A stretch of 8,076 bases of DNA. Origin: Synergistaceae bacterium (lineage in GTDB: Bacteria; Synergistota; Synergistia; Synergistales; Synergistaceae). Position 1 is the first letter of the stretch. Each line of letters starts with the position of its first letter. Both the position numbers and the translations under genes were made by a program. The DNA is taken from NCBI GenBank assembly GCA_031290815.1, contig JAISLO010000252.1, positions 1 to 8,076 of the forward strand, in the 5' to 3' direction. Positions 1 through 7,188 of the stretch are shown here, one piece after another. The notes below the pieces were generated by a model. It had not been told where the DNA came from, made no database searches, and saw nothing but the letters and a program-made list of their open reading frames with translations.

Positions 1-1329
1 GAGGTCCCCCACCTCGTACTTCCTGAAAAAACGCGCAGGAAGGGACAAAAGCCTGGACCAGATGGCATGTTCGAGCAGTGAGACGTAGGACTTCACGCGG
101 ATGAACGCCACGCTCCTGACCATGCCCAGCACGGCGGTGGTAAAACCTGACACCAGCATGACCTGAGTCACGGTGCCCAATGCCTGACGGTCGTTGATCG
201 GAACGATATCCTTGAATATAGTTGCCGTTATCATCGGCATGACGACGGCCAGGGCCCCGGACAGAAAGCTGATCATCCAGATGATCCACCAATCACGTTT
301 CCACGTGTACTTCAGCACGAAACTCAGCAGATCGCGAATGCCCAGGGACTTGGCCGGAAGGCCCGGATAACACACAAACGCGTCCCGCTCTATTTTTGAA
401 GCGACGGCCGCGTCCACCCTCGTCCCCTGGGGGACCGAGGCGCTGACAAGCCGGTATCTCCTGCTGTTCTCCGGAATCAGGGCGGCGATTTCGCGGTTGT
501 CGCCGTAATAGCAGAGGAGCGTTCCCGCGTCGTTCTTATACCAGTCCTTCGGCAGGGAGACCAGGCGGGCCTGCATGTTGGCCTTTCTGACAAGCCGCCT
601 CATCAGCGTCAGCGAATCCATCTTGGACGACACGTCCGCCGGAAGCTTTATGTTTTCCGTCGCCATTCCGAAGTGTCTAGCCGCAGCCTTGACCGCGAAA
701 TGGACCGGATCCTCGGCGGCCAAGACGGACTCCTTGACGTCCTCGAGCCATTCGTATTCCGTGCTGAGGATGGAGCTCATCGCAGCCACCATGGTCCTTG
801 ACCTCTGTTGGGCCCACTTGTCGGTGCGATCCTCGGCGTGTTTCTCCCTGGCGCTGAATTGAGCCGAGATCAGCATCGAGAGAATTTCCTGGTTGAATAT
901 GAATTTTTCTCGAACGGCGTCATGGGAACGGCAATCGAGTTCGCCGAATATGCTCTCGTCCTGCCAGCGCAGGACAACGTCATCGTCCATTCCGATGAGG
1001 TAACTGATCCACTGCAGGTCGGTCAGATTTTTAAACCACCTGCTCGATTTCTCAGCGAAGATGTCCGGAGCCATCCGCTCCGTCCCAGTCCTCGAAATTT
1101 CCGCGTCGGCCGTCGCGAAGACGGAGAATTCAATGGGGACATGGACCTCCACTGGAGGGAAAAAATCATCCCCCGGTCCAAGCGCCGTCAGGAACACCTT
1201 GTGATATTTCTCCGACTCGGCAGGTGTACAGGCGTAAATCTCGACACTCCCAGACGTCAGGGTGTAAACGCTGGAATTGTCGCAGGGGATGCTGCAGTAT
1301 TCACTCTGTTTGAGCGTTATGATCCGCAT
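1..1329 (-). CDS. NHLM-type peptide export ABC permease/ATPase (no peptidase), N-terminal half
   Basis: This is the second inner-membrane ABC half-transporter of an NHLP/NHLM leader-peptide export system. The reading frame is open from ATG at 1329 to the window edge, giving 443 residues. Residues about 20-85 look like a cyclic-nucleotide-binding-type beta-roll (GSVEIYA at 28-34, LGPGDDFFPP at 50-59). Residues 86-260 form a mostly helical linker. W263-Y275 and the following stretch (WYKNDAGTLLCYY) resemble the family-specific segment before the membrane domain. Two membrane segments are visible at about 347-371 and 385-408, followed by a coupling-helix-like LPARFFRKYEVGDL typical of exporters. 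The remaining membrane segments and the nucleotide-binding domain lie outside the window. No C39 Cys/His pair is present, as expected for this subunit. The start is 5 nt after the upstream stop; GTG at 1338 and TTG at 1334 are alternatives. Family assignment rests on domain pattern and neighbours. Confidence 0.87.
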   Translation of the reverse strand, partial: MRIITLKQSEYCSIPCDNSSVYTLTSGSVEIYACTPAESEKYHKVFLTALGPGDDFFPPVEVHVPIEFSVFATADAEISRTGTERMAPDIFAEKSSRWFKNLTDLQWISYLIGMDDDVVLRWQDESIFGELDCRSHDAVREKFIFNQEILSMLISAQFSAREKHAEDRTDKWAQQRSRTMVAAMSSILSTEYEWLEDVKESVLAAEDPVHFAVKAAARHFGMATENIKLPADVSSKMDSLTLMRRLVRKANMQARLVSLPKDWYKNDAGTLLCYYGDNREIAALIPENSRRYRLVSASVPQGTRVDAAVASKIERDAFVCYPGLPAKSLGIRDLLSFVLKYTWKRDWWIIWMISFLSGALAVVMPMITATIFKDIVPINDRQALGTVTQVMLVSGFTTAVLGMVRSVAFIRVKSYVSLLEHAIWSRLLSLPARFFRKYEVGDL

Positions 1330-1334
1330 GTCAA

Positions 1335-3512
1335 TCACTCGCAGGTCCGCGCGGAAACCAGCCGGTGGTACGGACCGCCCGCGGCCATCATTTCGCGGTG
1401 AGTTCCCCTCTGAACCACTTTGCCGAGTTCGAGAACGATGATCTCGTCACAATCGCGGAAAGTAGAGAGCCTGTGGGCCACCATGAGGCAGGCGCATCCC
1501 CTGCGCCTGATATTCGTCAGAACCGCTTCCTCAGTCACAGGGTCCAAGGCGCTGGTGGCCTCGTCGAATATCACAAAGGACGGGTTGACCGCAAGCGCCC
1601 TGGCGATCTCCAGCCTCTGCCGCTGGCCTCCGCTGAAGTTGGATCCTCCCTCGTTGATCCGATAATCGTATCCCCCTTCGAGGCGGAGGATATCGTCGTT
1701 GATCATGGCGTCCCTGGCGCCCTCGAGTATGTCTCTGTCGGGAACGGAGTGGTTGAACAGGGAGAGGTTTTCCTTGATGGAACCGGAGAAGAGGTATATC
1801 TCCTGGTCTACGCAGGATATGGAGTTGACGAGCACGTCCTTTGGGATATCGGTGCGTTCCATGCCGTCGAAGAGCACCTTTCCGCTCCATTCGTGGAACA
1901 GTCCGCTCGCCAGTCTCGCCAGGGTCGATTTGCCGCTGCCGGAACTGCCCACCAGGGCCACCCATCTGCCGGGTTTGACCGTGAAGTTGAAGTTCTCGAT
2001 CAGCGGCGGATCGAGCGGGCTGTAGCCGAACGTAACGTCCTTAAATTCAACGAGGCCCGTCAGCTTCTTCTTGCCGATCGGCCGCGGCGGCCGTTCCGGG
2101 TAGTTGATCTTGTCGGTTTCATACCGTCTCACGTCGTTCAGCTTCTGCATCTGCATCTCGGTGGTCTGGAGGGTTTGAACGAGGCTCAGCAGCTTCGTCA
2201 GCGGTCCCTGAAAATTCCGCATCAGGCCGCGAAACGCTATGAAGATGCCCGACGACATCAGCCCGTCCATGATGCCGAACCCGCCAAACAGCATGATGAG
2301 AGCGGTGTTCAGCCCGTAGAAGAATGTCGGCGCTACGCTCATCATCTGGGCCGTCAGATTGAGCTGCTGAATGCCCTCGTTCTCCTTGGCCTTGTAACCG
2401 GACCACTTGGAGAAAAAATCCGCCTCGCTGCCGTTTGCCTTCAGCGTTTCGATCACCTGGAGCCCGCTGACCGCTGTTCCTATCGCCTTTCCGCTATCCT
2501 GCTGAACTCTCATGGACATCTCCGTGAGGCGTTTTCTCAGCGCGGATATCAGCAGGATATTGATAAAGCTGAAGGAGACGCCTATGGCCGTGAGCGCCGG
2601 GCTGTACATGACGAGAAGGACGAGATAGAAGACGGCCACGAAAATATCCAGAACTGCCGTGGCAGCCTGGCCGGTGAGGGTGTTCGCCACCGCCTCGTTG
2701 AAGGAGACCCTCATGGCGATCTCGCCGCTGAAACGCTGTTTGAAGAACTCCGCCGGCAGCCTGAGAATATGCCAGAGGAACCCGCTGGAGTCCGAAAGCG
2801 TGAGTTTTGTCTGCCACTTGATCAGGATCATTTCCCGCAGGAAACAGAGAATCCCGTTCATGGAGAACGCGACGCCCATTGCTATCATGAGATTTATCAT
2901 CCAATCGGAATTGCGCCCGCTCAGGATCTCGTCTATGAACATCTGGTCGAAGACAGGCGACGCCAGACCAGGTATGATCATCAACAGGCCCACGATCAAA
3001 ACGAAGGCCAGCGCCCCCTTCTCGAGCACCAGTTTACTCGCCACGACCTTCGTCATGTTGAATTTTTTGCCCCCTCGCTTGAACTCTGGGCCCGGCGTAA
3101 GTAAGAGCGCGATTCCTGTAAAGCTTTTTCTGAACTCATCCATATCCAAGATCCTGTGACCCCTCGCGGGATCGTTGAGGAATACCTTGTTCCCCTTGTG
3201 TCCTTCGAGAACGAGAAAGTGGTTGAAGTTCCAGTGTATGATGACGGGGATTCCCAGCTTGCGCACCTCGGACAGCACCATTTGCGCCTTGAAACGCTTT
3301 CCGGAGGCATTCATGCCGAATTTTCTTGCCGCTGTAACCATATTGCTGGCCTTGCTGCCGTCGCGGTTTACTCCACACTCGGTACGCAGCGTCTCCAGAG
3401 GGGAAAACCGGCCGAAGAAACCCAGAATGATGCCTAGCGAAGCCGCGCCGCACTCGGTGGACTCCATCTGAAGCAACGCAGGGGTATGATGGACCCGTTT
3501 GCGGAACATCAT
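1335..3512 (-). CDS. NHLM-type peptide export ABC transporter: C39 peptidase/permease/ATPase
   Basis: This 725-residue inner-membrane protein should cleave the leader from a peptide precursor in the cytoplasm and export the product using ATP. The N-terminal C39 peptidase domain (about 7-140) keeps its active site: Q15 (oxyanion), C21 in STECGAAS, H98 in FNHFLVLEG and D114 in NDPARG. The membrane domain (about 160-430) has hydrophobic stretches near 167-188, 203-224, 287-304, 309-325 and 395-425. The ATPase domain (about 487-725) has Walker A GSSGSGKST (522-530), Q-loop Q570, signature FSGGQRQR (626-633), Walker B FVIFDEATSALD (646-657) and H-loop H680. All motifs look functional. Length matches the peptidase-containing ABC family. 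It begins 1 nt after the preceding stop; a second ATG follows directly (3509). A C39 domain implies a precursor with a Gly-Gly or Gly-Ala type leader, which is not in this window. Confidence 0.95.
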   Translation of the reverse strand: MMFRKRVHHTPALLQMESTECGAASLGIILGFFGRFSPLETLRTECGVNRDGSKASNMVTAARKFGMNASGKRFKAQMVLSEVRKLGIPVIIHWNFNHFLVLEGHKGNKVFLNDPARGHRILDMDEFRKSFTGIALLLTPGPEFKRGGKKFNMTKVVASKLVLEKGALAFVLIVGLLMIIPGLASPVFDQMFIDEILSGRNSDWMINLMIAMGVAFSMNGILCFLREMILIKWQTKLTLSDSSGFLWHILRLPAEFFKQRFSGEIAMRVSFNEAVANTLTGQAATAVLDIFVAVFYLVLLVMYSPALTAIGVSFSFINILLISALRKRLTEMSMRVQQDSGKAIGTAVSGLQVIETLKANGSEADFFSKWSGYKAKENEGIQQLNLTAQMMSVAPTFFYGLNTALIMLFGGFGIMDGLMSSGIFIAFRGLMRNFQGPLTKLLSLVQTLQTTEMQMQKLNDVRRYETDKINYPERPPRPIGKKKLTGLVEFKDVTFGYSPLDPPLIENFNFTVKPGRWVALVGSSGSGKSTLARLASGLFHEWSGKVLFDGMERTDIPKDVLVNSISCVDQEIYLFSGSIKENLSLFNHSVPDRDILEGARDAMINDDILRLEGGYDYRINEGGSNFSGGQRQRLEIARALAVNPSFVIFDEATSALDPVTEEAVLTNIRRRGCACLMVAHRLSTFRDCDEIIVLELGKVVQRGTHREMMAAGGPYHRLVSARTCE

Positions 3513-3513
3513 C

Positions 3514-4470
3514 TCAGGAGTTCCGCATCCACTGGCTCAGCTTCAGGAACACCCTCTCCAGGGGAGGAGTGCGCTTCACTACGATGACCCCCGTGCAGGA
3601 GCTTCCCGCGCTCACCTTAGGATGGTTTCCCACTATGGACGACCACAGATAACCCGACTCCGACTTTGGGTCGTGGACCAGATCCACCCTGACCTCGACC
3701 ACTGCGCCGCCCAATTGCTGAATGATCCACTGAGCCACATCGGCGTTGCCGATATTTTTAACTATCCCGGCGTTCGACGCCGGATATGGAGCCACATCCC
3801 GCACGATTCCCATGAGACTGCCATCCTCGGAGGAGTCCGCTCCGCTGGGGGTGAGGCGCGCGACCATGCCGGTCTTGACCTTCTTGCTGGAACTCATGGG
3901 GACGTACATCAGCGATGACACGTCCTCCCTCCCCTGATCGCGCCTTATGGTGCATATCACCGTAGATCCGGGGCTGACGATGGTTCCAATGTTGACTGCA
4001 ACCTCCGACACGATGCCGTCGCACTCGCTTACGATCTCAGCGGCCTGATGCCATTTGCTCACCGCGGAATCGAAATTGGAGATTCCGCTCTCGACCTGTT
4101 GTATGTTCGACGACATGGGTATGTTCTGGCGCGACATGTCGATGTCGCTCATGATCGAGGGCTGGGACAGCCTGGCCACCACTTCGCCCTTCTTTACCCT
4201 CATTCCGGGGCGGACCAGTACCTCCGACAGTTTGCCCCCGGCATCGTGATAGACGTTGACGACCCCGCCGGAGTCCATGATCATTCCCACTGCCGCCACC
4301 GACTCGGAGATGACCCCGTATATGCTCCACAGTACAATGGACGCCGACAGAAGGCACATCATAACGAGAGCCATCCACGTCACGGGCTGGGTAACGCTGA
4401 AAAGCGAATCGAGCTGTTCGGGCGAACGAAGCCGAGACAGGGCTTCTTCGCTGAAGATTTCATTCTTCAT
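3514..4470 (-). CDS. NHLM-type secretion protein (HlyD-like inner-membrane adaptor)
   Basis: The 318-residue product is a membrane-anchored adaptor expected to sit beside the ABC pair and guide the peptide through the periplasm. The N-terminus carries the SEEALSRLRSPEQLDSLF type segment (8-24) characteristic of NHLM secretion proteins, then one membrane anchor at about 32-54. A first lipoyl-like half (about 70-101, GGVVNVYHDAGGKLSEV and RPGMRVKKGEVVARL) and a second (about 146-176, DGIVSEVAVNIGTIVSPGS) frame the hairpin region. That region (about 102-145) is only some 40 residues, so the coiled coil would be a stub, and it lacks the R-x3-L-x6-S TolC-docking motif. Residues 185-300 form the beta-barrel and membrane-proximal part. 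I chose ATG 4470 because GGAGG lies 10 nt upstream; the alternative TTG at 4476 would leave only 4 nt. It starts 2 nt after the previous stop, indicating translational coupling. Confidence 0.88.
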   Translation of the reverse strand: MKNEIFSEEALSRLRSPEQLDSLFSVTQPVTWMALVMMCLLSASIVLWSIYGVISESVAAVGMIMDSGGVVNVYHDAGGKLSEVLVRPGMRVKKGEVVARLSQPSIMSDIDMSRQNIPMSSNIQQVESGISNFDSAVSKWHQAAEIVSECDGIVSEVAVNIGTIVSPGSTVICTIRRDQGREDVSSLMYVPMSSSKKVKTGMVARLTPSGADSSEDGSLMGIVRDVAPYPASNAGIVKNIGNADVAQWIIQQLGGAVVEVRVDLVHDPKSESGYLWSSIVGNHPKVSAGSSCTGVIVVKRTPPLERVFLKLSQWMRNS

Positions 4471-4472
4471 GG

Positions 4473-5645
4473 TCAATAATCCTCCAATGTCACATCGATT
4501 TTCGTTCCAGGTTCGAGTCCCTCGACCCCCGAAGTGATCACGACATCTCCTTCCTCTATCCCGTCCAGAATCTCGATCAGTCCGCCGCCGTAGACGCCGG
4601 TTTTCACGTCCACCTCGGCAAGCCTGGAGTCCGAATCCTTCACGTACAGCGAGGGAGCCCTCAAATCGTAGATCAGGTCAATGGGCACGGCCAGCGTTTT
4701 CTTCGAGTCTTCCCTCCCTATAGTGACTTCCATGTAACGGCCAGGTCTCAGCAGGTCGCGGTCGTTGTCTATCGCCCAGTTCACGATCCTGAGAGGCGCG
4801 CTTTCGCTTATGGGCGGGGAGATATCCCGTATTCTGGCTTTTATGACGAATTTTTCCTCGAATCCGGTTCGAAACGACGTATCCAGCGCTTTCTCGGAGA
4901 GGGAGGACGCATTCATCGGCATCAAGAAAACGCCGTCCAACGGCGATATGTTTTTGATTTCTTTGTCCTCGATCTGTCCTTTGGTGAAGAGCTTCGAAAA
5001 ATCGGCGATCATCGCGATCGGCTGGCCCTTCTGAACATAAGAGCCCACCTGATGATAAATTACGGTCACAAACCCGTCTATGGTAGAAGTCACGGTCTGA
5101 AACCCGCTCTGCTGGTCGAGCTGGCTGCGCGCTATTTTTGCCGCCGACAGCTCGGCCTCTGCCGCCTCAACGCGCGCGATCGACGTTTCCAGCTCGCTCT
5201 TGGAGATGGAATCCTTGTCCGCGAGGCGTTTGTTCCTGTCGGCTTCGCTCCTGGCCTGCGCGTAGGATGTCTGGGCCTTGGCGACATCGGTGTCAGCCCT
5301 TGAAATCTGAAGAGCTATATCCAGATTGACGAGCGTGCAGAGCTTCTGTCCGCGCTTCACCTCACCGCCTTGGGCAATCGAGAACTCGCTGACCGTTCCG
5401 TCTATCTGGGCTATTACGTCGGCCGCCAGCTCCGCTTGGAGATTGATGCTGTCCAGGACGATCTCCGGCCTGACGGCGCGCTGTGACACGCTGATCCCGC
5501 GCACGCTCACCGCCCGGGAGGCCATCATCGTCTCGATATGGCTGTTGCTGACCCGGTTGAGATATATTCCATAACCCACAAACGTGCCCGAAAGAACGAT
5601 GATAAGTGCCATAGCGGCCATGAAGAATGTTTTCAATGTTTTCAT
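4473..5645 (-). CDS. Periplasmic adaptor (membrane fusion protein, RND/MacA-like) with TolC-docking motif
   Basis: This 390-residue adaptor should bridge an inner-membrane transporter and the TolC channel. Residues 7-29 form an N-terminal membrane anchor or uncleaved signal with no lipobox cysteine. The lipoyl domain halves are at about 73-107 (AQIDGTVSEFSIAQGGEVKRGQ) and 182-215 (IDGFVTVIYHQVGSYVQKGQ). Between them lies a helical hairpin (about 113-179) with heptad-like Ala/Leu spacing. Its tip carries R137, L141 and S148, an exact match to the R-x3-L-x6-S motif that established work on AcrA/MacA-type adaptors links to TolC contact. A beta-barrel domain follows (about 216-310, ending LLRPGRYMEVTIG), then a membrane-proximal domain (about 315-388). 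No RND pump gene is adjacent; the gene lies between a TolC homolog and the NHLM secretion protein. The simplest inference is that it serves the peptide exporter. The upstream Shine-Dalgarno is weak (GGATGGG). Confidence 0.9.
   Translation of the reverse strand: MKTLKTFFMAAMALIIVLSGTFVGYGIYLNRVSNSHIETMMASRAVSVRGISVSQRAVRPEIVLDSINLQAELAADVIAQIDGTVSEFSIAQGGEVKRGQKLCTLVNLDIALQISRADTDVAKAQTSYAQARSEADRNKRLADKDSISKSELETSIARVEAAEAELSAAKIARSQLDQQSGFQTVTSTIDGFVTVIYHQVGSYVQKGQPIAMIADFSKLFTKGQIEDKEIKNISPLDGVFLMPMNASSLSEKALDTSFRTGFEEKFVIKARIRDISPPISESAPLRIVNWAIDNDRDLLRPGRYMEVTIGREDSKKTLAVPIDLIYDLRAPSLYVKDSDSRLAEVDVKTGVYGGGLIEILDGIEEGDVVITSGVEGLEPGTKIDVTLEDY
4481..4485 (-). promoter_or_regulatory. Ribosome binding site deciding the secretion-protein start
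   Basis: GGAGG on the minus strand, inside the 3' end of the upstream adaptor gene, is 10 nt from ATG 4470 and 4 nt from TTG 4476. Spacing and codon preference favour the ATG, which shortens the protein by two residues relative to the longest frame. Confidence 0.7.
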
Positions 5646-5670
5646 GATAAGCCCATCCGCCGAGTAATTT

Positions 5671-6960
5671 TCATTTCAGAACATACCCCATCGAATTTTC
5701 GATTCTGGCAAGGGCAATGTTGTAGTCACACAGAGCCTGCGTGTGGTTCGAGGAGGCCAGTGTCAGAGCGCTGTGGGAGTCCACGACGTCAATGTTCGTG
5801 CCGACGCCCTCGTTGTAGCGGTTCACCGCTATGTCATACGCCTCCTGCGCCTTGCCTATCGTAGTGACCGATTCCTCCACCCTCTCTGCCGCCTCCATTA
5901 TGCTGTAGTAATCGGAATTTACGGCGAGAATGATCGATTCACGGGCCTGTTCGTAATTGTATTCGGCCTTTCTGACGGCCTCCACAGCCGACGCGATCTT
6001 GGATGCCCCTGTGCCGGCATCCGTGAGGGTGTACTGTATATCGACGCCGACGGTAAACGAATCTGCCTCGGCCCCGGGCCACGAACTCGATGAACCGAGA
6101 TTCTGAACGGCGGAGATCGACGCGCTGGGAAGCGTCTCTCCCCTGGCGATCCGCACCCCGGCCTCGGCGGATTCTATGGCCAAGGAGGTCATCGCGAGGC
6201 CGGGATGGGCCCGCATGGCAATGGAGACGCACTCTTCAAGGGTAAAGGGAAATTTCTCGTAGGTCATCTCTTCGTCTATGCGGAGCTCCGTGTCGAGGGG
6301 GGCCCCGATGAGATTGTTGAGCTGCTTTATCGCTGTGTCGCGCTCGTTCAAAGCGCGAATCCGGTTTTGCGCCGCGTTGGAGAGCTCGACTTCCGACCTC
6401 AGCAGGTCGGCCTTTCCGACCCTGCCGTTCTCGTACTGGATCTTGACGTTATTGACGTGCGCCGCGAGGCGTTTTGTAGATTCATCCGCCTGATTCGCCG
6501 CGTCCTCGGCCCGAAGCAGCGTGTATACGCCGCGGACGACATCAAGCTTCAGGTCCTGATGCGATTTGCGCAGCGCCTCGTTCTGCGATCTGTATTCCCC
6601 ATCGGCTCTTTTTATCGCGCCGCTCAAGGCTCCGCCCGTATATAAGGGATACGACGCGGTGATTCTGTTGCTGTAGGAGTTCCCGTAGCTTTGGGGATAT
6701 GCTTCCCTCTGATAATCGGTGTAAGATGAACTGTGGGTGACGCTCACGGTCACGCCCCTTGTCCTGTGTGCCTGACGCAGCGCCTCTCCAGCGATGCTCA
6801 CGTCCGACTCGGCGATTTTGATGCGGTTGTTGTTCGCGGCCGCCATCTCGACCGCCCGTTCGATGTTCACCTCCAGAGCCTCGGCGGCCGCCTGCCGAGG
6901 GGAGGCAAACACCAACGCTGCCCCGAGAATCGCACATATTATTCGCAATCTTTCTTTCAA
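5671..6960 (-). CDS. TolC-family outer-membrane efflux channel
   Basis: The product (429 residues) is an outer-membrane channel protein that would form the exit duct of the exporter. Residues 1-26 are a signal peptide with a basic start, a hydrophobic core and an RQAAA cleavage region, so the mature protein probably begins near E27. The two-fold internal repeat of the TolC family is clear. The beta-strand and turn element ASYPLYTGGALSGAIKRA (102-119) is echoed by YTLTDAGTGASKIASA (310-325). The helix motif NGRVGKADLLRSEVEL (178-193) is echoed by EGVGTNIDVVDSHSALTL (384-401). Length is somewhat shorter than Escherichia coli TolC but normal for the wider family. The start is TTG at 6960, supported by AAGGAG 9 nt upstream and by an in-frame TGA two codons before it. 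As first gene of the operon, it is preceded by the promoter at 7015-7043. It ends 25 nt before the adaptor gene. Confidence 0.93.
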   Translation of the reverse strand: MKERLRIICAILGAALVFASPRQAAAEALEVNIERAVEMAAANNNRIKIAESDVSIAGEALRQAHRTRGVTVSVTHSSSYTDYQREAYPQSYGNSYSNRITASYPLYTGGALSGAIKRADGEYRSQNEALRKSHQDLKLDVVRGVYTLLRAEDAANQADESTKRLAAHVNNVKIQYENGRVGKADLLRSEVELSNAAQNRIRALNERDTAIKQLNNLIGAPLDTELRIDEEMTYEKFPFTLEECVSIAMRAHPGLAMTSLAIESAEAGVRIARGETLPSASISAVQNLGSSSSWPGAEADSFTVGVDIQYTLTDAGTGASKIASAVEAVRKAEYNYEQARESIILAVNSDYYSIMEAAERVEESVTTIGKAQEAYDIAVNRYNEGVGTNIDVVDSHSALTLASSNHTQALCDYNIALARIENSMGYVLK

Positions 6961-6969
6961 TATTCATTT

Positions 6970-6975
6970 CTCCTT
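6970..6975 (-). promoter_or_regulatory. Ribosome binding site selecting a TTG start for the TolC-family gene
   Basis: AAGGAG on the minus strand lies 9 nt before TTG 6960. An out-of-frame ATG at 6967 lies only 2 nt after it, too close for normal initiation. The TolC frame upstream of the TTG is closed by a TGA two codons before it, so TTG is the only credible start. Confidence 0.75.
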
Positions 6976-7014
6976 ATTTCGAAAACAGTTAAAAATATGA
7001 GTAACTTATCCGGT

Positions 7015-7043
7015 ATTATAACTAAAACATCAGATAAATGGAA
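7015..7043 (-). promoter_or_regulatory. Putative sigma70-type promoter of the five-gene exporter operon
   Basis: A perfect TATAAT -10 box reads on the minus strand at 7020-7015. Seventeen bases upstream is TTCCAT (7043-7038), a weak match to TTGACA. Transcription would begin near 7008, leaving a leader of about 48 nt before the TTG start of the TolC-family gene. The weak -35 box suggests activator dependence; a direct repeat lies just upstream of it. Confidence 0.55.
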
Positions 7044-7048
7044 GTATT

Positions 7049-7065
7049 CTTCAGAGCCCTTCAGA
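7049..7065. repeat. Perfect 7-bp direct repeat, 10-bp period, upstream of the exporter promoter
   Basis: CTTCAGA occurs at 7049-7055 and again at 7059-7065, separated by GCC. The two copies lie on the same face of the helix and begin 6 bp upstream of the putative -35 box of the exporter operon. This arrangement is typical of tandem half-sites for a response regulator or other activator. No regulator gene is visible in the window, so the binding protein is unknown. Confidence 0.45.
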
Positions 7066-7150
7066 TTTCTCTATGTCAGGGGGAGGGGTTGTGTTCCCGC
7101 GTCGAACCGGCTCAAACCTCACGCCCAACGAGCAAACGCCCGCTTATATG

Positions 7151-7159
7151 TGCTATAAT
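7151..7159 (+). promoter_or_regulatory. Extended -10 promoter for the small membrane protein gene
   Basis: TGCTATAAT contains a perfect TATAAT at 7154-7159 preceded by the TGn element of extended -10 promoters. The sequence where a -35 box would lie (about 7130-7137) does not resemble TTGACA, consistent with an extended -10 type. Transcription would begin near 7166, about 23 nt before the start codon. Confidence 0.6.
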
Positions 7160-7176
7160 GTTGTCCTGCAAGTGAT

Positions 7177-7184
7177 GGAGGTGA
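7177..7184 (+). promoter_or_regulatory. Strong ribosome binding site of the small membrane protein gene
   Basis: GGAGGTGA is a near-perfect anti-16S match. Its GGAGG core ends 7 nt before ATG 7189. Together with the promoter and the hairpin after the stop, it argues that this short frame is a real gene. Confidence 0.75.
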
Positions 7185-7188
7185 GGAT

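Noticed and set aside
808..1401. Plus-strand open frame of 197 codons
   Set aside because: It is a shadow of the minus-strand second NHLM ABC gene, whose frame runs open from 1329 to the window edge and shows family features.
1365..3104. Long plus-strand open frame of 579 codons antisense to the C39 peptidase/ABC gene
   Set aside because: The opposite strand encodes a fully motif-complete ABC transporter. The antisense translation is rich in His, Arg, Glu and Gln with no recognisable domain, and it is a by-product of the G+C-rich codon pattern.
4471..4476. TTG start for the NHLM secretion protein, two codons upstream of the ATG
   Set aside because: The spacing from GGAGG to TTG is only 4 nt. 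ATG 4470 has better spacing and is the stronger start codon.
5671..6960. TolC gene plus adaptor as part of a drug-efflux RND pump
   Set aside because: No RND or MacB-type pump gene lies next to them, and the transcription unit continues with near-zero gaps into the NHLM peptide export genes.
6542..6967. Minus-strand frame of 141 codons starting at ATG 6967
   Set aside because: It overlaps the TolC-family gene out of frame, its ATG is only 2 nt from the ribosome binding site, and its translation is low-complexity Arg/Gly-rich sequence.
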